From Lachnospiraceae bacterium (lineage in GTDB: Bacteria > Bacillota > Clostridia > Lachnospirales > Lachnospiraceae): DNA of 10,234 nucleotides. The stretch covers positions 1 to 10,234 of the forward strand of contig JAFVAA010000103.1 of the NCBI GenBank assembly GCA_017476305.1. Reading direction: 5' to 3'. Under the pieces are notes generated by a model, which did not search any database, was not told the DNA's origin, and saw only the letters and a list, made by a program, of their open reading frames with translations. Positions 6,596 to 10,234 of this stretch are shown piece by piece; the first letter of the stretch is position 1; each line of letters begins with the position of its first letter. The position numbers and the translations under genes are program-made.

Positions 6596-7729
6596 TTATT
6601 CTGCCGGCTGATCCGGGATGATGCTGTTTGTCGTGGCTCTTACGTTTCTATTGCCACAGCCGCAGCCATTTCCTCTGGTGGCAGGAAAAAGTCCATTATT
6701 TCCTGCGTTCCTGCAGCCGTTTCCGTTCCCAATGCTGCCATTACCGCCATTTGGACCAAAGAACCCGTTGTTCTGATTATTTCTGCAGCCACAGCCATTG
6801 CCGCTGCCGTTACCGCCATTTGGACCAAAGAAATCGTTTCCCTGCTCGGAATCATCCGGGCAGGTACCGCAGGATGGGGATTCGTAGCAGTCGTTCTTGA
6901 GGTTTTCTTCACAGGCAGGAGGTCCCAGGTTCAAAGGCCTGATGGCTAAATCTAAAAGGTCGCCGGCCACAAAACGTAAGCAGTCGGTATCATCCGGTGC
7001 GACGATGCTGCCCTTCGGTGTCTGGATCTTTCCGGCACTCTGTACATTGTATCCTGCATAGTACAGGCTCTGTAAGATAAAGGTGATTCCGACGGTAGCA
7101 GTATCATCGGTAATGTCAAAGCCTAAAAGCTTTGGAATAGCAAAGAGATTTAATCCCTGTCTGACTACATTGTTTTCTGCTTCAAAACCAATAAAGTTTA
7201 AAGCAAAGTTTGGATCACCGGTTTCCGGTACATTGAAAGACAGGCCGTAAGGGGCAAATACTTCCAATGTTACAGAGGTAGGATTGGTATCTTCGTTAAA
7301 GGTTGGCGCAGTGACCAAAGGAGGTAAATAAACGGCTGTCGGATAAAGTGTGCCAAGCAGTCTGCAGTCGTTATCGAAGATATTCATTGCAAAGGTTGCC
7401 GTCAGATTGGAAAGGGTGATCTGATAGCAGTTCGGGCGACCAACAATGTTATCGATTTCTACACCGCCTTCTCCGTACTCATAAGCGACATCGATCACCT
7501 GGATATTTGCCTTTGCCGCTGTCGGCCAGGTGGTGGAGATATCGGTCCCGAGATCGAAGGTCGTGCAAAGGTTTATTCCGATTTCGTCGTAGATGAGCGG
7601 AGCCATCAGGCTTAACACGGATGGATCGCCGCAAATGGGATTGGCGCAGACGTCAATGCAGTTCCGGGGCTGATTCGCAGCTGCATTACTGACGATTCTG
7701 TTGCCGCGACCGAAAGTATTGTTTGCCAT
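6596..7729 (-). CDS. Unrecognised protein with Gly/Asn/Cys-rich repeat tail (possible surface or spore-coat type)
   Basis: I do not recognise the family of this 377-residue protein. There is no signal peptide or membrane helix. Residues 1-40 are Asn-rich with three cysteines (C24, C28, C33). Residues about 40-280 look like a folded domain rich in beta-forming and hydrophobic residues, with a few more cysteines. From about 280 the sequence becomes Cys- and Gly/Asn-rich. FFGPNGGNGS occurs twice (300-309 and 323-332), each followed by a GNG..C..RN..NNG stretch, then a degenerate third unit with GNGCGCGNRN. In total about 16 cysteines. Such tails without an export signal occur in cross-linked spore coat or exosporium proteins, but that role is inferred only. 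ATG 7729 is preceded by AAGAGGA eight bases upstream. The frame is clean over its full length, and the many overlapping frames on both strands at 6569-6949 are side effects of the repeat composition. Confidence 0.82.
   Translation of the reverse strand: MANNTFGRGNRIVSNAAANQPRNCIDVCANPICGDPSVLSLMAPLIYDEIGINLCTTFDLGTDISTTWPTAAKANIQVIDVAYEYGEGGVEIDNIVGRPNCYQITLSNLTATFAMNIFDNDCRLLGTLYPTAVYLPPLVTAPTFNEDTNPTSVTLEVFAPYGLSFNVPETGDPNFALNFIGFEAENNVVRQGLNLFAIPKLLGFDITDDTATVGITFILQSLYYAGYNVQSAGKIQTPKGSIVAPDDTDCLRFVAGDLLDLAIRPLNLGPPACEENLKNDCYESPSCGTCPDDSEQGNDFFGPNGGNGSGNGCGCRNNQNNGFFGPNGGNGSIGNGNGCRNAGNNGLFPATRGNGCGCGNRNVRATTNSIIPDQPAE
6741..6832. repeat. Direct repeat within the tail of the minus-strand gene (69-bp period)
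   Basis: A 23-base identical block occurs at 6741-6763 and 6810-6832, encoding FFGPNGG on the minus strand. The flanking sequence is similar but diverged. The period is 69 bases (23 codons), so copy-number change would keep the frame. A third, degenerate unit lies nearer the C-terminus (about 6620-6690). Confidence 0.8.
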
Positions 7730-7752
7730 AGTCTGTATCCTCTTTTCGTGTT

Positions 7753-7770
7753 TTACATTATCTTATGTAA
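7753..7770 (-). promoter_or_regulatory. Candidate promoter/operator for the repeat-tailed gene
   Basis: On the minus strand, CATAAGATA (7767-7759) lies 30 bases before the start codon. It fits the sporulation sigma-K -10 form CATAnnnTA, or a sigma-A TAAGAT. No well-spaced -35 of either class is clear; an AC dinucleotide lies 14 bases upstream, closer than usual for sigma-K. The same bases form a perfect dyad, TTACAT-N6-ATGTAA (7753-7758 and 7765-7770), which could bind a dimeric regulator. Confidence 0.3.
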
Positions 7771-7843
7771 TTTTTCGAAAAGTGCTACCATATAAATATA
7801 AAATAATGTTGTTTTTTGTGGTGGCTGTCACCGGATGAAGGGA

Positions 7844-7898
7844 TGATCTGCAGGATGCCGGCACTCACGTCCTGACGCTGATCCTGCGTCAAAGATCA
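7844..7898 (+). other. Long inverted repeat (potential RNA hairpin) in the leader of the 7934 gene
   Basis: TGATCTGCAGGAT (7844-7856) pairs fully with ATCCTGC (7881-7887) plus AGATCA (7893-7898), leaving a five-base bulge (7888-7892) and a 24-base loop. Overlapping alternative pairings exist: TGACGC (7873-7878) with GCGTCA (7886-7891), and CTGATC (7878-7883) with GATCAG (7894-7899). There is no T-run after it, so it is not an intrinsic terminator. A GGAGG at 7899-7903 touches its foot. The upstream AT-rich stretch with TATAAA at 7791-7796 and 7797-7802 may hold the promoter. Confidence 0.5.
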
Positions 7899-7933
7899 GG
7901 AGGGTGCATAAACATATACCGGGAGGGGAGCAT

Positions 7934-8671
7934 ATGCGTAATATTTATTTTTTGGGGCAGAATAAAAGTATTGTATTATATACCTACAGGAATCAGATTT
8001 TCCGGGCTACATTGGACGGAGGGCAGATGATACGCCCGGTCCTTTTGTCCGGAGACTATCAGGGAGAGCTTTCGGATGCGTATTACAGAGGGACGGTGTA
8101 TTTTGCTTATAGGAACAGGCAGCATGAAATTTTAGTAAAAAATGTGACGGACAGAGTGCCGGAATACCGGATTTCCCGGAATGAGGGAGGCAGCTTCTCT
8201 TTTCCACAGATTTTGGAATGGAAAGGAAGTCTGCTTTTGCTGTATCTGTTCAGAGAAGATGGAAATGCAGTGTGTCTGGAGGGGGTATTTCCGTTTGAGG
8301 ACAGGAAGTTCCGCCTCCCTGCTGTATTTTCCATAGATGCAGAGTATGCTTATCATATATGCGGGGATGGACTTTTTATCACTGTGAAGGAAGCACGAAG
8401 TTTTCGTGTCTATGCCTCGGATGGACGTGATCCCGATGGAAAGGAGCGTTTTTTGGAACTCTTCCCACATCCTGATTCCGAGGGGGACAGGGAAAGGGAG
8501 AAAGAGATTTCGGAACAAGGGAAACAGATACGGGATCTGGCAACACGCTTACGAGAGAAGGAAGCAGTGATCGAGAGTGTGAAGGTACAGTATGATGACC
8601 TGATGAATACGGCGATTCAGTACCGGGAAGAGGCGAAAAGATGGCGTGGAAAATATTTGACGAAAAAATAG
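7934..8671 (+). CDS. Unrecognised protein with C-terminal coiled coil
   Basis: This 245-residue protein belongs to no family I can name. Residues 1-180 are rich in aromatic and beta-forming residues and show short repeating strand-like units (IVLYTYRNQIFRATLDGG, GTVYFAYRNRQHEILVKN, GSLLLLYLFREDGNAVCLEG, DGLFITVKEARSFRVYASDG), reminiscent of a beta-propeller or WD-like sheet protein; this is only a pattern impression. Residues about 185-241 are highly charged and helical with heptad-like spacing, ending AKRWRGKYLTKK, a probable coiled coil. No signal peptide or membrane helix was seen. ATG 7934 is chosen because GGAGGGG lies five bases upstream. An in-frame GTG at 7904 has its GGAGG directly adjacent, which is too close. 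It is divergent from the repeat-tailed gene and shares its upstream region. The copper genes follow from their own promoter. Confidence 0.8.
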   Translation: MRNIYFLGQNKSIVLYTYRNQIFRATLDGGQMIRPVLLSGDYQGELSDAYYRGTVYFAYRNRQHEILVKNVTDRVPEYRISRNEGGSFSFPQILEWKGSLLLLYLFREDGNAVCLEGVFPFEDRKFRLPAVFSIDAEYAYHICGDGLFITVKEARSFRVYASDGRDPDGKERFLELFPHPDSEGDREREKEISEQGKQIRDLATRLREKEAVIESVKVQYDDLMNTAIQYREEAKRWRGKYLTKK

Positions 8672-8678
8672 GAGGTAA

Positions 8679-8711
8679 ATGAAAAATAATCCCCAAAAAG
8701 AGGTCTTGTAA
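8679..8711 (+). other. Possible 10-codon micro-ORF after the 7934 gene
   Basis: A perfect AGGAGG (8670-8675) overlaps the stop codon of the upstream gene. An ATG lies three bases later and the frame reads MKNNPQKEVL, then TAA at 8709-8711. Spacing is shorter than ideal. The frame covers the left arm of the inverted repeat and the -35 of the copper promoter. It could be a gene remnant, a translated spacer or chance. Confidence 0.2.
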
Positions 8712-8763
8712 ATTTATGTGCGGGGGGATATAATATTGCTGCAACAGACAGTTTTTGGGGATT
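8688..8763. repeat. 12-bp perfect inverted repeat bracketing the copper promoter
   Basis: AATCCCCAAAAA (8688-8699) is the exact reverse complement of TTTTTGGGGATT (8752-8763). The 52-base spacer holds the complete -35/-10 pair, and the right arm falls in the expected 5' leader. A further GGGGGGAT (8722-8729) overlaps the -10 and could also pair with ATCCCC. Candidate operator halves or a hairpin in readthrough transcripts. Confidence 0.6.
8706..8734 (+). promoter_or_regulatory. Sigma-A promoter of the HMA protein-copA operon
   Basis: TTGTAA (8706-8711) and a consensus TATAAT (8729-8734) are separated by 17 bases. Transcription would start near 8741, about 43 bases before the start codon at 8784. 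The spacer contains a run of six G (8722-8727), unusual in these AT-rich promoters. Confidence 0.72.
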
Positions 8764-8783
8764 TTACAGACAGGAGGAAGAAA

Positions 8784-9167
8784 ATGGGATCTATTTTATC
8801 GACAACCATCATGGTTTTGATTTTACTTATTATCATTGCGCTTGCAGTGAGAAGCAGTCTCAAGCATCTGAAGGGGGAAGGCGGCTGCTGCGGCGGGGGC
8901 GGTGAACTGAAAGCGGAAAAAAAGAAGTTAGAGGGAAAGCAGGTTATGAGGCTGCAGCTTACGATTGAGGGGATGCACTGTGAAAACTGTAAAAACAGGA
9001 TTGAGCGTGCCATCAATGATATGGATGGTGCTGTGGCAAAGGTCAATCTGAAAAAAAATTCGGCAGTTATTTCCATGGACCGGGAGATTGCACAGGAGGA
9101 GTTTGTAAAGCGGATAGAGGATCTGGATTTTCAGGTGAAGGATGTAAAAGAGGTTCCTGTGGTATGA
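8784..9167 (+). CDS. Membrane-anchored heavy-metal-associated (HMA) domain protein
   Basis: The protein has 127 residues. It begins with a single hydrophobic helix (about 4-22), then a basic stretch and GEGGCCGGGGE (Cys35-Cys36 in a glycine run), a Lys/Glu-rich linker, and a C-terminal HMA domain (about 54-125) with the metal motif GMHCENC (C66, C69). HMA domains of this kind carry Cu(I) as chaperones or as sensor domains of ATPases. The TM helix plus Cys-Gly region recalls small FeoB-associated Cys-rich membrane proteins. Positive charges after the helix suggest the HMA domain faces the cytoplasm, so it may hand copper to the ATPase encoded next (inference). ATG 8784 has AGGAGG seven bases upstream (8772-8777). 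An in-frame GTG at 8718 precedes the -10 box and is rejected. It is the first gene of the operon, 66 bases before copA. Confidence 0.85.
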   Translation: MGSILSTTIMVLILLIIIALAVRSSLKHLKGEGGCCGGGGELKAEKKKLEGKQVMRLQLTIEGMHCENCKNRIERAINDMDGAVAKVNLKKNSAVISMDREIAQEEFVKRIEDLDFQVKDVKEVPVV

Positions 9168-9233
9168 GTTTTCTGTTTGCGGAGGTTTTTGTGTGAATGG
9201 AAATGGCAGGAAAACCAGAGAGGAGCGTGCGTG

Positions 9234-10234
9234 ATGGAACAGTATGCAGTGACCGGCATGAGCTGTGCCGCCTGCAGTGCCAGAGTGGAAAAGGCGGTTT
9301 CAAAGGTAGAGGGTGTGACCTCCTGCTCGGTAAGTCTTCTGACGAACTCCATGGGAGTGGAGGGAAGTGCTTCCGCGCAGGCTGTCATAGAGGCAGTAAA
9401 GGCAGCCGGATACGGAGCAGAAAAAAAGGGACAGAAGGGAACAAAGGCAGATGGCATGGCAGATACGGAGGACTCCTTAAAGGATACGGAAACCCCTCTT
9501 TTGAAAAGGCGTTTTCTGGTGTCGCTCGTGTTCTTACTTATCCTGCTGTATTTTTCGATGGGGCATATGATGCTTGGATTTCATCTTCCTCCGTTTTTCG
9601 ATGGAAATCATGTAGCAATGGGGCTTGTACAGCTTTTACTGACGGTCGTGATCATGGTGATCAATCAGAAGTTTTTTATCAGTGGATATAAAAGCCTGAT
9701 GCATCTGGCACCGAATATGGATACTCTGGTGGCAATGGGTGCGACGGCATCCTTTGGGTACAGTGTTTATGCGCTTTTTGCCATGACAGATGCGCAGGTA
9801 AAGGGGGATTTGAATGCAGTCACAGGGTATATGGACGAGTTCTATTTTGAATCTGCGGCAATGATCCTGACGCTCATTACCCTGGGAAAAACCTTAGAGG
9901 CACATTCGAAGGGAAAGACAACGGATGCGATCAAGGGGCTGATGAAGCTGGCACCGAAGACTGCTGTACTTCTGCGGAATGGAAAGGAGACAGAGGTGCC
10001 GGTCTCTGAAGTACAGAAGGGTGATATTTTTGTGGTTCGTCCGGGGGAAAGCATTCCGGTGGACGGCAGGGTGCTCGAAGGATGCAGTGCGGTAAATGAG
10101 GCTGCCCTGACCGGGGAGAGTATTCCGGTGGACAAGGTCTCCGGGGATTCTGTGTCTGCAGCCACGCTCAATCAATCCGGTTTCCTGACGTGTGAAGCGG
10201 AAAGAGTAGGGGAGGATACGACGCTTTCCCAGAT
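9234..10234 (+). CDS. copA: Copper-exporting P1B-type ATPase CopA (partial, N-terminal part)
   Basis: This is the N-terminal 333 codons of a heavy-metal P-type ATPase that exports Cu(I) at the cost of ATP; the frame runs open off the right edge. In order: an HMA domain (about 1-65) with GMSCAAC (C11, C14), an Asp/Glu/Lys-rich linker, the first membrane helices ([20 protein letters not shown] and onward), [46 protein letters not shown], and the actuator domain with the conserved TGES loop ([12 protein letters not shown]). The CPC membrane motif and the DKTG phosphorylation site lie beyond the window. NMDTL and YFESAAM match CopA rather than Cd/Zn ATPases, so Cu(I) is the likely substrate. ATG 9234 follows AGAGGAG nine bases upstream; GTG 9231 is an adjacent alternative. 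It is likely cotranscribed with the HMA protein. Confidence 0.95.
   Translation, partial: MEQYAVTGMSCAACSARVEKAVSKVEGVTSCSVSLLTNSMGVEGSASAQAVIEAVKAAGYGAEKKGQKGTKADGMADTEDSLKDTETPLLKRRFLVSLVFLLILLYFSMGHMMLGFHLPPFFDGNHVAMGLVQLLLTVVIMVINQKFFISGYKSLMHLAPNMDTLVAMGATASFGYSVYALFAMTDAQVKGDLNAVTGYMDEFYFESAAMILTLITLGKTLEAHSKGKTTDAIKGLMKLAPKTAVLLRNGKETEVPVSEVQKGDIFVVRPGESIPVDGRVLEGCSAVNEAALTGESIPVDKVSGDSVSAATLNQSGFLTCEAERVGEDTTLSQ

Noticed and set aside
6569-6949. Plus-strand open frames opposite the tail of the repeat gene (also 6628-6900)
   Set aside because: They are low-complexity Ala/Ile or Arg/His/Ser-rich readings of the antisense of a Gly/Asn/Cys repeat. They lack ribosome binding sites and cross the bidirectional terminator region.
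7904-7933. GTG 7904 as start of the coiled-coil protein
   Set aside because: The GGAGG before it ends directly at the codon, too close for initiation. ATG 7934 has a well-placed GGAGGGG.
8763-8776. CopY-type cop box (TACAnnTGTA) near the HMA gene
   Set aside because: TACAGACAGG has only the left half of the motif, and it overlaps the ribosome binding site.
9197-9691. 164-codon frame overlapping copA
   Set aside because: It is out of frame with copA, which shows clear HMA and TM motifs over the same bases. Its product has no recognisable features.

Overview
The window looks like chromosomal DNA of an anaerobic low-to-mid-GC Firmicute, most likely a Lachnospiraceae-type Clostridia. The basis is AGGAGG-type ribosome binding sites, sigma-A-like promoters, short intergenic gaps, codon style and gene types (NSS transporter, short MetF, CadC-like ArsR, small TM-HMA protein next to CopA). 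The taxon is inferred; no rRNA or other marker is present. No stretch over 300 bases lacks a gene. The longest gaps are the divergent ones at about 2387-2582 and 7730-7933. No tRNA, rRNA, insertion sequence or CRISPR array was seen.

Layout. 3-160: decayed C-terminal remnant of an HD-GYP-type gene. 215-1606 (+): sodium-coupled NSS-family transporter. 1607-2386 (-): short-chain dehydrogenase whose stop codon touches that of the transporter. 2583-5533 (+): compact cluster of a membrane diguanylate cyclase, a CadC/SmtB-like metal-sensing ArsR repressor, and a translationally coupled membrane protein with a spermidine-synthase-like C-terminal domain. 5634-6503 (+): metF with its own promoter, ending at a bidirectional terminator. 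6596-7729 (-): unrecognised Cys-containing protein with a Gly/Asn/Cys-rich repeat tail. 7934-8671 (+): unrecognised protein with a C-terminal coiled coil and a structured leader. 8784 to the end (+): copper-export operon with a membrane-anchored HMA-domain protein and the N-terminal half of a CopA-type P-type ATPase, cut by the window edge.

Functional themes. Metal handling appears twice: the ArsR repressor carries the residues of two known metal sites, and the last two genes form a copper efflux unit. Cyclic-di-GMP appears twice: an intact GGDEF enzyme and the broken HD-GYP-like remnant. The spermidine-synthase-like protein and MetF could meet at methionine/SAM metabolism, but they have separate promoters and this link is inference only. 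The most unusual points are the ArsR/SpeE-like coupling, the membrane-anchored HMA protein, a 12-bp inverted repeat bracketing the copper promoter, a tandem duplication that supplies the Shine-Dalgarno of the dehydrogenase, and the repeat-tailed unknown protein.
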